This document shows positions 10,550-20,789 of a stretch of 64,000 nt of DNA, piece by piece (the stretch's first letter is position 1; the number at the start of each line of letters is the position of its first letter). The notes beneath the pieces are model-generated. The model had not been told where the DNA came from, searched no databases, and saw nothing but the letters and a program-made list of their open reading frames with translations. The stretch is from Amblyomma americanum (Eukaryota; Arthropoda; Arachnida; Ixodida; Ixodidae), in NCBI RefSeq assembly GCF_052857255.1, contig NC_135505.1, forward strand, positions 45,958,520-46,022,519, read 5' to 3'. The position numbers were made by a program, and so were the translations under genes.

Positions 10550-10870
10550 CTACAAATTGCAATCATTAAAACACAATTTTCCGGTCTTGTTAAATAAACA
10601 CAAAAAGGTATCCTTCAAATCCCCAAAAGATCTACGAGTACACTTTTCTCAGTCGTAATTGGGAAGAATCGATTGTTGTGGTAAATCTTGCAGCAGGTCT
10701 ATATTTTTTTATCCCTTGTACTACACAGTGTTTTAAATGATGTTACTGTACTCTGTCATCAATGGATGCTGCCGTATTGTAAACGGCTCCAGGGCCCATT
10801 TAGGTTGTAGCCAGCATCTTTTAGCCCTGGAGACCGTCCAGTATTCTGGTGAATAAAGAATTGAATTGAA
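10550..10870 (+). mobile_element. 3' remainder of the CR1-like host LINE
   Basis: Directly after the I-clade 3' UTR a frame reads YKLQSLKHNFPVLLNKHKKV and continues to a stop at 10656-10658, resembling the last residues of CR1/L2-type RTs. An AT-rich 3' UTR follows, ending in AATAAA and repeated GAATT units at 10850-10872. It is most simply the end of the LINE interrupted at 5912. Confidence 0.5.
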
Positions 10871-10872
10871 TT

Positions 10873-11914
10873 GCTGAACCTCCGCTGTCGAGCAGACGTC
10901 AGATGATTCTTGTCTGTGTAAAGGCTTTACTGTGGCCCAACAAACCACCCATACATACGACTGTGAGCATAACGCGTCTCAGCAAGTCGTACTGTAAAAC
11001 AATGGGAAGCCTCGTGCCATTTGAATTTTTTTTGTTGCAGTTCGTGCGAAAACTTGCACAGAAAGCGAGCAGAGTCGACGTCGAGTTGGCCTTGCGATGA
11101 TGCAGCTCAATTAGCGATCTCGCGGTACAAATGAACAAGTGTGAATATGCGATATTCACAAAGTGATTGTCATGGAAGCAAGCAGGCAGAGAAAGTTTGA
11201 ATCAGGAGCAGCAGTAGCCCCCGACTTTTCCATGGTATTTTGCGTTGACTCTTAATACGCGCCTCCGCAACACTTATTCACCTGTTATCTTGCCCTGCGA
11301 ATGGGGTCACTGCGTACAAATGTTTTTAGCCAAAGTCATCCTTTTCAGGCTCAGCAGTTGAACAATGAAATAAGGGAAGCCTCTAGCCTAAAGATGAAAG
11401 ACACCACTGTAAGTCATTGCTATATTGTAATATTTGAAAAACAGCTAGAATCCTTGGATAGTGCCTATCACAGCTCACAATCAGCGCCGAGATTAAGGAA
11501 CAAGTGGTGTGCCATCTGTGTCACAATATCTAAGAAGTCTTCGCACTATCTCCTTTCATTCATTTTTTAAGACACTTGATGACTAGCAAATCAGATCGGC
11601 GGGCTGAAAAATAATATACAGCAAACTACACTACTCATCAACAATCACGGTACGACACAGTGGTTTACGATATGGCGCGAGGCTCTGGAGGGGCTGAAAT
11701 AATACATCTACTTAGGGCAGTTAGTCATCGCACATCTTGAAGACCAGAGTGAAATAAATAGAATAGGAATGTGATGGAGCGCGTTTGGCAGGTTCTCTAT
11801 GACCATGATGGCAGTTTACCAGTATCGCTGAAGAGAAAAATGTATAACCGCTGTACATTGCCGGTACGTAATTAAAAGCAATTACTTGCGTAATAACGAA
11901 GTGATTCATCTGAA
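10873..11914. other. No feature recognised
   Basis: About 1 kb without a recognised repeat or domain. Short open frames (for example 11301-11570 plus and 10899-11159 minus) show no motif. The region may be old unique DNA between two LINE insertions. Confidence 0.3.
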
Positions 11915-12275
11915 ACTGAGCTCAACGCTCTCAGCTATGGAAACGTGGGTATTAAGTGAAACGGTAAGAGGCAGGGAGAGAGCAGAAAGGGTCAAGGAAC
12001 ATAAAAGAGTTAATGACATCCTAGTCGAAAACAAGAAGAAAATATTGGCGTGGGCGGGGCACGTAATGCGAGCGCAAGGTAACGGTGTATGTTGAGGTTA
12101 ACGGATTGATTCCAAAAGAAGCCAAGCGTAGCAGGGGCGGCTGAAGATTTGTTGGGCGGATGAGGTTAAGAAGTTTGCAAGGAAAAGCCTCCAGCGGGCA
12201 CTGGGCAGGGTTAATTGGAGAGGTATGGGTGGGCCTTGGTCCTGTTGGCGCAGACAGTGATGATGATGATGACTG
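11915..12275 (+). mobile_element. RTE-type LINE 3' end
   Basis: Frames give WAGHVMRAQ (12052-12078) and, after a frameshift, a continuation with RSRGRPKIRW-like and FARKSLQRALGRVNW segments. This is the C-terminus of RTE/BovB-type reverse transcriptases, where a WAGHV...W...RGRP pattern is usual. The insertion ends in a TGATGATGATGATG tract at 12259-12272, fitting the short tandem tails of RTE elements. The copy is strongly 5'-truncated. Confidence 0.7.
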
Positions 12276-12429
12276 GGTCCGGTAATCTATCCAAAGGTGT
12301 TGCTAATTTAAATAAGAGAAAATTTTTAGCATCTCTCCTATGAAAGTCATATATTTCTTTGTATCACAAAATTGCTTAGTTAAAGCAATTTTTGTGAAAG
12401 CTGCAGAGTTTTCTTTTGAAGCTGTATGC

Positions 12430-13449
12430 TGTATAGTTCCTCATGATTGGAAGACCAGTCGTCTAGTTCCACTTCTTCAACCCGGGAAATCACCGCTCGA
12501 CATTTCATCATACCGTCCAATTGATCTCACCAGCTGCGTCGGCAAAGTCATGGAAAGAATGCTGCTCACACGCGTGGAATGGTACTTGGAGCGATATCAG
12601 ATTTATCCAAACCCCATGTCTGTGTACCGACGGGGCCACTCTTCTATCGACAACGTGGTTGACCTTGTAACGTCGGTGCAACACAGCAAGAGTTTGAAAA
12701 GATTGACCGCGGTATTGTATTTGGATAACAAAGGCGCGTACGACAACATAACGCATCAGGCCATTTTGGACGCAATAGAAGCTGCTGAGATCGGAGGCCG
12801 CACGTTCAGCTGGATACGCAGCTATTTATCAGAGAGGTCGTTTTTTGTCCTTAGTGCGGTCGGACTAGCATCCTGACACCGAAATTCGCGCGGAGTCCCT
12901 CAGGTTTGAGTGCTGAGCCCAGTTCTCTTCAACCTTGCTCTCATCGGCCTGGTCGACGTATTGCCACAATCTGCTCAGATCTCTATATATGCAAATAGTA
13001 TCTGTATTTGGGCATCAGGGGTGACCCGTCCTCAAGTTTGTGCAAGACTTCAAAAGGTGGCATCAATATTGACATCTTATCTTCGCTTGCAGGGCCTGAA
13101 CATTTCGACAGAAAAGTGTTCACTTGTGGCGTTCACACGCAAAATAATGTCACGTTACACCATTCGCATCAATGGCGAAGCCATTTGCTATGAGAGAAGC
13201 CACAGATTCCTTAGTGTTGTCATCGACCGGAAACTCTCGAGGAGTCCCCATATCCACGACAAGAGAAAGAGACTAATTGCGATTGTCTACGTCTTCTCCT
13301 TCCACGGGGGAAAGTTTCGGGGCGCGTCAGTGCGCTCGATGCTACAACTGTACCGTTCCCTATTTCTGGGCTACATGCGGTACAGTCTTCCGATATTCAG
13401 TTCCATTATAAAGACAAATATCAAGTATCTTCAAAGTGTGCAAGCGTAA
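12430..13449 (+). pseudogene. RT fragment of I-clade copy 2 (catalytic site lost)
   Basis: Two open stretches (to 12876 and 12910-13449) correspond to the palm and thumb. The catalytic tetrad YADD of copy 1 is YANS here (about 12988-12999), removing both catalytic aspartates, and motif A reads LDNKGAYDNITH (Asp to Asn at the first metal-binding position). The GVPQGG loop reads GVPQV followed by a stop. It could not polymerise DNA. Confidence 0.8.
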
Positions 13450-14852
13450 GCTCACCGTATCTGCTTTGGACTGCCAAAATGTGCATCAACAGCAGCAACT
13501 GTTCTTGTTGCCCGGGAACGTCCTGTTATTACATACATTGCTATTGACACCAGGAGAACACATATTCGGCGCCTCACACGGGTTCCCTGTCATCACCTCG
13601 CAATACTCCCAATAATTAGGCCGCGTACTGCATTCGCCAAAGTCATTGAAGCCCATCGCGCATATCTTGCATCGGAGTTCACCCCTTCGTCAAGACTGTG
13701 CTCACCCTTATGGAGTCTTCATGAACCTCGGGTTCACCTCTATATTCCTGGCATTACAAAAAATGCGGTGTATCACTGCCCGCTCTCAAGCAACTGACAC
13801 TGAATCACCTGCATTCTTACCACAGTCACCGCATACATGTTTACACAGATGGATCAGTTCATTCGACCAGTTCTGCGGGGTCGGTGGTGATACCGGCCAG
13901 ATCCATCCTCATAAAAGTGAAGACGACCTATCCAACATCTTCAACTGGTGCGGAACTCGCAGCCTTACGGGCTGCGGTAGAGTTCCTAAGTCAAGAACCT
14001 CCACATGACTAGACGGTTTTCACCGACTCTAGAGCAGCCCTTCAAGCCCTGCAAGGGGCGCTACGACGCGGGTCGCAGGAACAACTTGTTGCTGAGATCC
14101 GTCTACTGTACCATGGCACCGTATCCAAAGGTCATGACATCATTTTTCAATGGCTGCCAGGACACTTTGGTATTAACGGTAATGACCAGGCCGATGCGGC
14201 TGCTCGTTTTGCTCACAACGACGGGCTTCCAGTGATGATCCCAATATCAAGACCTGACGCTGCGTGTGGGCTTCGCCCTTTGGCGCTGGAGCTCACACTT
14301 TCAGCGTGGTACACGGGAGAGTTTTGCAACCTCCGCCTCAAGGCACTGGACCCTGGACTGCGCCTTCGTCTTCCACGTAACTTAGCACATCGCGAAGCAA
14401 CATTGTTATGCCGTTTATGGGTCGGTGTTGCTTTTACCAACCACTATGCTTTCCGGATGGGGACGGCCGACAGCCCTGCCTGTGAAAGCTTTGGTTGTGA
14501 GGAGATTATCGCTCATCTTCTCTGTGAGTGCCCTGCATTTGCGAGTGCAAGACATACACTGTGTTGTGCCCTGGACCGCCTCGATCCTCGCCCATTGACA
14601 GAGCAAAAGATCTTCGGTCCTGAGCCACAGCAGTCGACTGCCCTCAAGGCATACAAGGCACTCTTTGCCTACTTGAGAGCGACTGGTTTGAGTGACAAAT
14701 TGTGACAGCATTGTGTGTGTGTGTGTGTTATGCCTTTTACCTCTTCTCTCTTCCTCCTTTTAGTCCCCTATTTCCTCTTCTCCAGTGCAGGGTAGCCAAC
14801 CCGAACCCCTTTCTAGTTGACATTCCTGCCTTTGCCTCCTCCTCTTTATCTA
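12432..14852 (+). mobile_element. I-clade LINE, 5'-truncated copy 2
   Basis: A near-duplicate of 8131-10545. Similarity starts abruptly at about 12432 with ATAGTTCCTCATGATTGG and runs to about 14852 in the same orientation. By eye it is about 90 percent identical. It begins inside the RT, as expected from incomplete reverse transcription. It holds the RT remainder, RNase H and C-terminus, each with frameshifts or stops (for example 12876 and 13447). The sequence left of 12432 is unrelated to copy 1, so this is a separate insertion and not a tandem duplication of the whole locus. Confidence 0.85.
13780..14705 (+). pseudogene. RNase H and C-terminus of I-clade copy 2
   Basis: The RNase H (YTDGSVHS-like at about 13848, TGAELAALRAA-like at about 13946, FTDS near 14021) is split over frames, with stops such as the one at 14009. 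The C-terminal frame 14232-14705 (157 codons) is open and ends in AYLRATGLSDKL, giving the family's natural C-terminus. It includes a zinc-type segment with one Cys replaced (CESFGCEEIIAHLLCECP). Confidence 0.75.
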
Positions 14853-16353
14853 TATGTATGCTGCGCTATCATGGATGCTAATTTGTCCCATTTTACAAAT
14901 CACGCATGATACAATGACGGTTGCTCTTTGTGGCCAGACAGAACGAAGGCGCTAAATGGAGACGTTTTAAGTATCTCATACAGCCGACCGCTTCTTATGA
15001 GCCACTGCGCTGTTTACATGTCATTTTCTTGCTGGCTAAATTTGACAATTGAAAAACTAAGAATCCATGAACCATCATTGTGCCCATCTCAATCACAGAC
15101 ACAAAAGGTATTGAGACAAGGGCGCTTTTATGACGCACTTTAAAATGTCTAAAGTTACTTTGTATAACGCGTTACTTCCCCCGTATTCAGAGAAAAATTG
15201 AACTGTTTCTCAATACGGAGTAAGAAATCTCCAGTATTAGTGCTTAAATCTTCTTTCGGTAAAGCGGGAAGATGCCTTGTAAGAACTAATGTCCTGTGCA
15301 CTCGAACTGCCATGCCTGCAATGGGGTGTCCGAACAAGGGTGTTTGTACCCCCTATGGCACCGATGAAATGCGGGCGTATGAAGATTCTCGAAACTTTCC
15401 ACAGGATTGAAAAATCTCGCACAGCCGCTTTCGACTCCAAGACACCTTGAAGTGAAGACGTGTTGTTGTTACGAAAACGTTGCTGGTAATGCACATTCGA
15501 AGGATACAACTTTTGCTTGTCAATAAACTTTAAGTCAACGATGGCTTGACCTTCACTCCTCGAATCCGTAAATCTTTGTAACTACTGAATTTTTCATTAC
15601 TTAGAGGAGGTATAGGCAGTGTTCATTTCCTGCTTCCATGAACTAACTATGATCCCGTTTATTATGACGAAACTAAGAAACGTAAGAACGGATCGCATGA
15701 CATAAATAGAACTTTTAGTCTTTTTAAGTGTTTTCAAACACAACCGTCATTACTCCTCGAATACGTTTGGCCCACAAAAGGACTAACTGCGAGGCTATGT
15801 GTGCGATGTATAGATTTCAAGACTAAATGTTTCGTCCATGGTAGTGACGACACGAACGGAGAAGCGGAACATGACTTTTAGTTTGTAATAGTTAAAAATT
15901 CCTTATTTTTTCCGGGGCTATTCATCGCCAACATTTATCGCGTGCTCACTGCATATAAAACGTTGGTTTTTTTAATGGTAAATATGCTGCAAATATGCTA
16001 CAAAATTATGCTACAAAAGGAAAATATGCTACAAATGATCATAATGGCGCATACATAATTGAGGATAATAACACTTAACCTCTCTTTCTAGTGGATGAGG
16101 TGCCGTTTTTCAGCGAAAAATGTTAATTGTCATGAGAATGATCGACTGCTGTGGAAGCGCACGAGTATGTGCATGTTTCCGCGAAGGCCGACCAGAATAT
16201 TTATAAGCAGCCCTCTGGTGGAATAAAAACACCTAAGCAGCTTCGGCAGAATTGAAAGAACGTGTGTTGCCGAACAATAGAAAGGACGTGAATACTCTTA
16301 CTACTAGGCGGGTTAACCATTTTCTGATAGTCAACTATTTGGCTATTAGAGTT
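14853..16353. other. Unresolved; possible exon-like stretch at 15198-15410
   Basis: About 1.5 kb with no recognised repeat. The plus frame 15198-15410 (70 codons) ends NFPQD and contains a Cys-containing segment (MGCPNKGVCTPYGTDEMRAY). A canonical AATAAA lies about 110 bp downstream (15521-15526). It could be a last exon or a retrocopy, but composition and length do not prove coding. The remainder is AT-rich. Confidence 0.2.
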
Positions 16354-16935
16354 TGTGGGGACCTGCCCTGCAGTCCCCTGAGTTTGTTTTCCCGCGAGGC
16401 ACCGTGCAGCGGCAGTCTCACCTCGAGGCTGAGCGCATTCCCTTGTCAGTTACATTAACTGGCAAGACAGGGCGCCAGCATCGCTGCGCGGGAGATTGCC
16501 AAAGCCCGCGCGCGGGAGAGTGGGCATGTGGGGCTTCGGCTGGGATCGTCGGCCAGAGCGGACGTGTCGCTCGCGGCTCCGCTCTTCGCCGGCGGGGCGA
16601 GGAAGCGACGGGGAGACAGGCTCCCGTACTCGTCCCGTCCGGCCTTCGGAGTATATATGCCTTGCCCTAGCGCGGGCGAATATTCGCTCGGAACCTTGCT
16701 GGTGAGTCGGACGACCTTGATTCATTAGCATACCTTGTTTCTAGCTGGTGTTATTGTTTCTGTAGCAATAAATGCCTGTTTGTGTCAGCCAATGTTTCGT
16801 TCCTTTGTTCCCCCAGAGCAAGGCCCGCCGTGGTCGCGAGCGCTCGGTAGTGTACGCGATCACGGGGTGGGGTCCGGGCGGCTTTGAACCGTGTCAGCCG
16901 CGATTGAGTGGGGAGAACGTACTTATCTCCCCAAC
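16354..16935 (+). repeat. 5' LTR
   Basis: It starts TGTGGGGACCTGCC. A TATATAT at 16652-16658 fits a promoter, a strong splice-donor-like GGTGAGT occurs at 16701-16707, and a polyadenylation signal AATAAA lies at 16767-16772. Compared with the 3' copy it has small indels in the GC-rich part (around 16490-16560). It also ends early: after TCTCCCCA it goes straight to the primer site and lacks the last dozen bases (TTCAACCCCACA) of the 3' LTR. Confidence 0.85.
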
Positions 16936-16953
16936 TGGCGCCCAACGTGGAGC
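16936..16953 (+). other. Primer binding site, tRNA-Lys type
   Basis: TGGCGCCCAACGTGGAGC matches, except at the sixteenth base, the complement of the 3' end of arthropod tRNA-Lys(CTT) (as I recall it, TGGCGCCCAACGTGGGG). It lies directly after the 5' LTR, where the tRNA would prime minus-strand synthesis. Confidence 0.8.
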
Positions 16954-17743
16954 CTGCTCTTGGAACATTGGACGACTGTCGGTTCGGTTCGAGAAACGCT
17001 CCTTGTCCGGACTTGACAAGTGCTAGGCCTAGAGTGAATTTTGATAGTTAGGGCCTGCGGCATGCTTTCTTGAGTGCGAGGTGTATTGCGCTGCAGCATG
17101 TTTGAACTCTTCGACATGCTCAGCACATTTTTCCCTGGAGTTTCTTCGTGAGAATCACTTGGTCCGCACCGAGGGAGCGCGAGGCCTAGCGTCCGCGGAG
17201 CTGCCGAGCCCGAAGCGAGTGAGTACGGAAGCCGCGTGGGTGGTCCGAGTTTCTGTATATATTTTCTCTACTGTCTCTTTTTCGACTCTGGGAGTCGCGG
17301 CTCTGGGAGCCGGGTGGCCTGGGGCCACGGGTGCCGCTACGAGCTCGCTGGTATTGCAGCTCGGCACCGGGCGCTCCGACACCGTCCGATACGGTGGGCG
17401 CCGACCGCTCATAAGCTGCTTTGTGCAGTGAGCGGGGTAGGACCACGCCACAAAGCTGACGTCTCCCCGCGGCTGCGCGCACATAACCTGTTTCGGGTCT
17501 TGGTTGTGGTCACGGTCGTTGTCGGAGTGGTAGGCCTGAGGCTTTTCGGAGCTGCCTGCACCACGTAAAAGAGACACGACCACTGGACCGTGTCGTTGAG
17601 AGGGGGCGCACTTTGCTGCCCGCCCGTTTTTTTTTTGTAACCTCGCACGAACTGAGCAGTCTCGTTCGACTCAAAAAAGGGCTTTGTTCACTCGAACTTT
17701 GCGTTTGCACAGCCGCCGACACGTTTTGCTAGCGAGTTAGGCA

Positions 17744-18223
17744 TTGTGCCACGAGGCCCTTGCAGATGCCGTTTCCCCTCCCGTGACCTACGTTAAACGC
17801 ACGCCGAGAGCGTTTCGGCAATTTTGCAGATCCGGTGGAGCCACCCAGGCTTGCTGTCCGGTGCACATCGTCTTGCTGCCACCTACTGCGACGGAGCGGC
17901 CTGCATCCTGTTCGCCGCATTCATCCGGGGTAGCTGTGGCGAGACCCGTCAGCAGTCACCTCCGGCTGCTGCTGCCCTGGCGACTGCTGCAGGATCCTGG
18001 CCTGCAGTTTTCCCACCGGCCTTCGATTCGCGGGCTTGCGGACACGGTTAGTCCGCGGGCCGTGCGAGTCCTCCCAGCGGAGACCTTCACGCCGCCTTCG
18101 GAATACCACGGAAGTCTGCGTGGACGCTGTCTGCGTGACCTCCGCTGCAAGACGTGCCTCAAGGACATGAAGACCAGGAGACTCCTCTATAGCATGTACT
18201 TTCAGGAGCGTGGGTCTATTTAA
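17744..18223 (+). CDS. ORF of unknown function inside the LTR element
   Basis: A 159-codon frame ends in QERGSI directly before the polypurine tract, the place where the last ORF of an LTR element normally ends. It is rich in Pro, Ser and Arg, with scattered Cys, and shows no zinc knuckle, protease, polymerase or integrase motif. It may be a relict of a captured or deleted polyprotein or merely a GC-rich open frame; overlapping frames on both strands are also long, which weakens the coding case. Confidence 0.25.
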   Translation: MCHEALADAVSPPVTYVKRTPRAFRQFCRSGGATQACCPVHIVLLPPTATERPASCSPHSSGVAVARPVSSHLRLLLPWRLLQDPGLQFSHRPSIRGLADTVSPRAVRVLPAETFTPPSEYHGSLRGRCLRDLRCKTCLKDMKTRRLLYSMYFQERGSI

Positions 18224-18234
18224 GGTTGGGGGGA
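18224..18234 (+). other. Polypurine tract
   Basis: GGTTGGGGGGA lies immediately upstream of the 3' LTR start TGTGGGG, the expected position for the plus-strand primer of reverse transcription. Confidence 0.65.
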
Positions 18235-18812
18235 TGTGGGGACCTGCCCTGCAGCCCCCTGAGTTTGCTTACCCGCGAGGCACCGTGCAGCGGCAGTCTC
18301 ACCTCGAGGCTGAGCGCATTCCCTTGTCAGTTACATTAACTGGCAAGAGAGGGCGCCAGCATCGCTGCGCGCCAAACTGCCAAAGCCCGCGCGCGGGAGA
18401 GGGGGCTTCGGCTTGGATCGTCGGCGGACGTGTCGCTCGCGGCTCCGCTCTTCGCCGGCGGGGCGAGGAAGCGACGGGGAGACAGGCTCCCGTACTCGCC
18501 GCGTCTGGCCTTCGGAGGATATATCCCTTGCCCTAGCGCGGGCGAACATTCGCTCGGAACCTTGCTGGTGAGTCGGACGTCATTGATTCATTAGCGTACC
18601 TTTTTGCTAGCTGGCGTTATTGTTTCTGTAGCAATAAATGCCTGTTTGTGTCAGCCAATGTGTCGTTCCTTTGTTCCCTCAAAGCAAGGCCCGCCGTGGT
18701 CGGCGAGCGGTCGGTAGCGTGTGCGACCACGAGGTGGGGTCCGAGCTGCTTTGAACCGTGTCAGCCGCGATTAAGTGGGGAGAACGTATTTATCTCCCCA
18801 TTCAACCCCACA
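18235..18812 (+). repeat. 3' LTR
   Basis: Direct repeat of 16354-16935, by eye well over 90 percent identical outside a few indels. A TATA-like sequence lies at 18520-18524 and AATAAA at 18633-18638. It ends CCCCACA followed by the AGTT target copy at 18813-18816. Confidence 0.85.
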
Positions 18813-18816
18813 AGTT

Positions 18817-19375
18817 AAGCTCCTACTTCCAATCAGATATTTTTGCCGGCCCTTAGCAATAACTATCACTTTCTAGCATTTCGAAAGCACGATTACCTTC
18901 GGCGCTGAGGCTCACCAAATTTTGGTCGTCAAGCATCAAAGGTCAGACTTGGGGCGCGCTGAAACGACCGCACAACACTCCGATGGCTACACTCGCCACG
19001 TGGCATCCTTCGTCCTGCTTTTGCTTCAGCACCAGCCGCTGCTCGTTGCACTAGAGCTGGCTAAAGAGTGAATGTCACTGCACCTGGCGTCATGCAGTCA
19101 TGCGGACGGAGGAAAAGGCGGTCACCGAAAACGTCCATTCTTGATTCCGTTCTGTTAATGAAGCTTCGTCGTCCCGTTGTGCGGCACCGTTCCTCTATGT
19201 GCCCTCCTGGGCCATCGTGCAGGCATCAGGGCAGGTGGCCGCCGACCTCAGTGAACGGCATTGATGCGAAATGTGGGGCAATTTTCGTATTTGATTCTCT
19301 TTATTGCGCGTGAATGCCCTGAGCGGCTATCGCGTTCTCCTGGTAGCGATCTGCCGGATAGATTTGGCTTGTTTT
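18817..19375. other. No feature recognised
   Basis: Between the LTR element and the SINE. A short plus frame 19068-19313 is open, but no motif is visible. Confidence 0.3.
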
Positions 19376-19573
19376 GGTTTATGGGGGTTTACAGGCTATG
19401 ATTGACACCGTAGTGATTGGCTGCGGAAATTTCGACCACCCGGGGATTTTCAACGTGCACTGCATTTCACAGCACACGGGCCTCTAAAATTTCGCCTCCA
19501 TTGAAATTCGGCCGCCGCGGCCCGGATGAACCCGCGTCTCAGCAGTCGAGCGCCATAACCACTGAGCCACCGC
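19376..19573 (-). mobile_element. tRNA-derived SINE (Ruka-like), copy 2
   Basis: Same family as 1021-1250, with the tRNA-like head at 19520-19573 on the minus strand. It carries internal deletions: the GTTTAACGTCCCAAAGCG-type segment is shortened and the B-box region is damaged (GGATGAACCCGC). No target duplication was found. Confidence 0.8.
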
Positions 19574-19829
19574 TTCTTCCTTTTCTGTTTATTGTCGCAA
19601 AGTTGGTAATAAAATAGGCCCTCTATAGTTTTCTTCCGATCGGTCTAAGCCCGTTATATCTCGTGGCATGTGCCGAGACATTTTTTAGTTGTTTTTCTCA
19701 GCCCCATTACAGCCTTTGCTTTTTAGTACGCGGCGTGTGACTAATGTATGTCTGGCTGCCGTTCCAGCTACAGCAGAACGCAGAGAAAGGCGACGGTATT
19801 GACATTGGCTATTCACAGCGAATGACGGG

Positions 19830-20036
19830 ATGAGCGGAAACGGGGCCCACCGCGGCAGGAAATCGAGAGCTTTAGATTGGATTCCCCGTATGTCACCAAG
19901 CGACACATTTTATGCCGACGAATGGATTGTGGACAGCGCCGTTGCCATTTTGCAGCGCGATGTTCCTAAATTCAAGCCGGACGCCACAGCGAGGTTGTTC
20001 GATGGCCTCCCGACGTATTTATTCAAACTGAAATGA
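19830..20036 (+). pseudogene. Possible THAP-domain C-terminal fragment
   Basis: A 68-codon frame ends in RDVPKFKPDATARLFDGLPT. This resembles the AVPTxF box and following PxYL that close THAP zinc-finger domains, found in P-element-like transposases and their host derivatives. The zinc ligands (C2CH) are not visible upstream, so this is at most a piece. The following frame 20033-20593 (186 codons, no motif) could be its continuation. The similarity is by eye and weak; chance is a real alternative. Confidence 0.3.
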
Positions 20037-20137
20037 AAACCTCGCTGGAAAAAGCAACAAAACTGTGCAAAACGTTGCCGGCAGCCGTCAACTGGCCAGG
20101 GTACATTGGAGGCTGTTTCATTCTTGTGTGTGGAATG

Positions 20138-20785
20138 CTATCCGACTCGACTGCGCAACTTTTGCTGCTGTATGATGTTTTTCAACGGTATTCGGTTCGG
20201 ATGTCACTCGAGTTGACGGAGCCCCGCGTGGAGACATTCGAGATTCTTGAATGCCTACTAAGTGCGCCCCTGAGATGCAGTTGCTTTCGAAAAGATGTTG
20301 CCAATGCACGTAAGTGCAGTGCGGGCCTTGTTAAAAATGCGGTCATTGTAATGCAAAGTCAAAGCGTGACAGCGACACTAAAGCTGCACGAGCTGAGCGT
20401 TTTTCTTTTCTGGCCTGCAGGGGCCGAGGTGACTGTAAACAAACATGTAGAAAGTAGATACCAAACTGAGGGAGTTCTATGCTGCGCCTCGAAACACCGA
20501 TACAGTACACTGCCAGCTACTCTATTTTCTCGCACTTTGTGTTATTTTTCAAGCGCGCTTTTTCCTCCGATTAGACGCGGAGCACGCGGGTAGAAGAGCC
20601 CCAGTAGAGCTGTCACGTGTCCGCTGCCTATTCAATCCAGCAGTCGAGTAGATGCCATTCGACCCGACTACGGAACACTCGCTGCTACACGATGTTTTTC
20701 AACGGCATTCGGTTCAGTATTCATTCCAATCGATGGAGCCCCGCGTAGGTATTCAAGATTTTGTAAGGCCTTCGAAACGTGAGGA
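20138..20785 (+). repeat. Two diverged ~100 bp direct repeats, 517 bp apart
   Basis: The segments at about 20138-20255 and 20655-20773 share GATGTTTTTCAACGG followed by ATTCGGTTC, then a GGAGCCCCGCGT phrase, in the same order and spacing. They may belong to the same mobile element as the THAP-like fragment just upstream. No terminal repeats were found. Confidence 0.5.
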
Positions 20786-20789
20786 GAGT

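Larger units (their letters stand above)
3573..10870 (+). mobile_element. CR1-like LINE, host of a nested I-clade LINE
   Basis: The element is visible in two parts. 3573-5912 holds the endonuclease and most of the reverse transcriptase; 10550-10870 holds the extreme C-terminus and 3' UTR. Between them lies a different LINE (5913-10545). The downstream part encodes a short tail (LKHNFPVLLNKHKKV) of the sort found at the end of CR1/L2-type RTs, then a 3' UTR ending in AATAAAGAATTGAATTGAAT, a short tandem tail typical of such elements. About 100 codons between the two parts appear lost. The 5' end is truncated or unrecognised. Confidence 0.7.
16354..18812 (+). mobile_element. Non-autonomous LTR retrotransposon
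   Basis: Two direct repeats of about 580 bp (16354-16935 and 18235-18812) enclose 1.3 kb. The outer ends are TGTGGGG and CCCCACA, a perfect 7 bp inverted pair, and the element is flanked by AGTT on both sides (16350-16353 and 18813-18816), a 4 bp target duplication. A primer binding site follows the 5' LTR and a G-run precedes the 3' LTR. The interior has no gag, protease, RT or integrase motif. Orientation is set by PBS and polypurine tract. It must rely on proteins of an autonomous, probably Gypsy-like, partner; that partner is inferred. Confidence 0.85.

Noticed and set aside
16353..17648. Many overlapping ORFs on both strands in the LTR and leader
   Set aside because: GC-rich LTR sequence has few stops; the repeat structure explains it and no frame is conserved between the two LTRs.
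20033..20593. 186-codon plus-strand ORF
   Set aside because: No recognisable domain; it contains one of the direct repeats and is more likely element or chance sequence than a gene.
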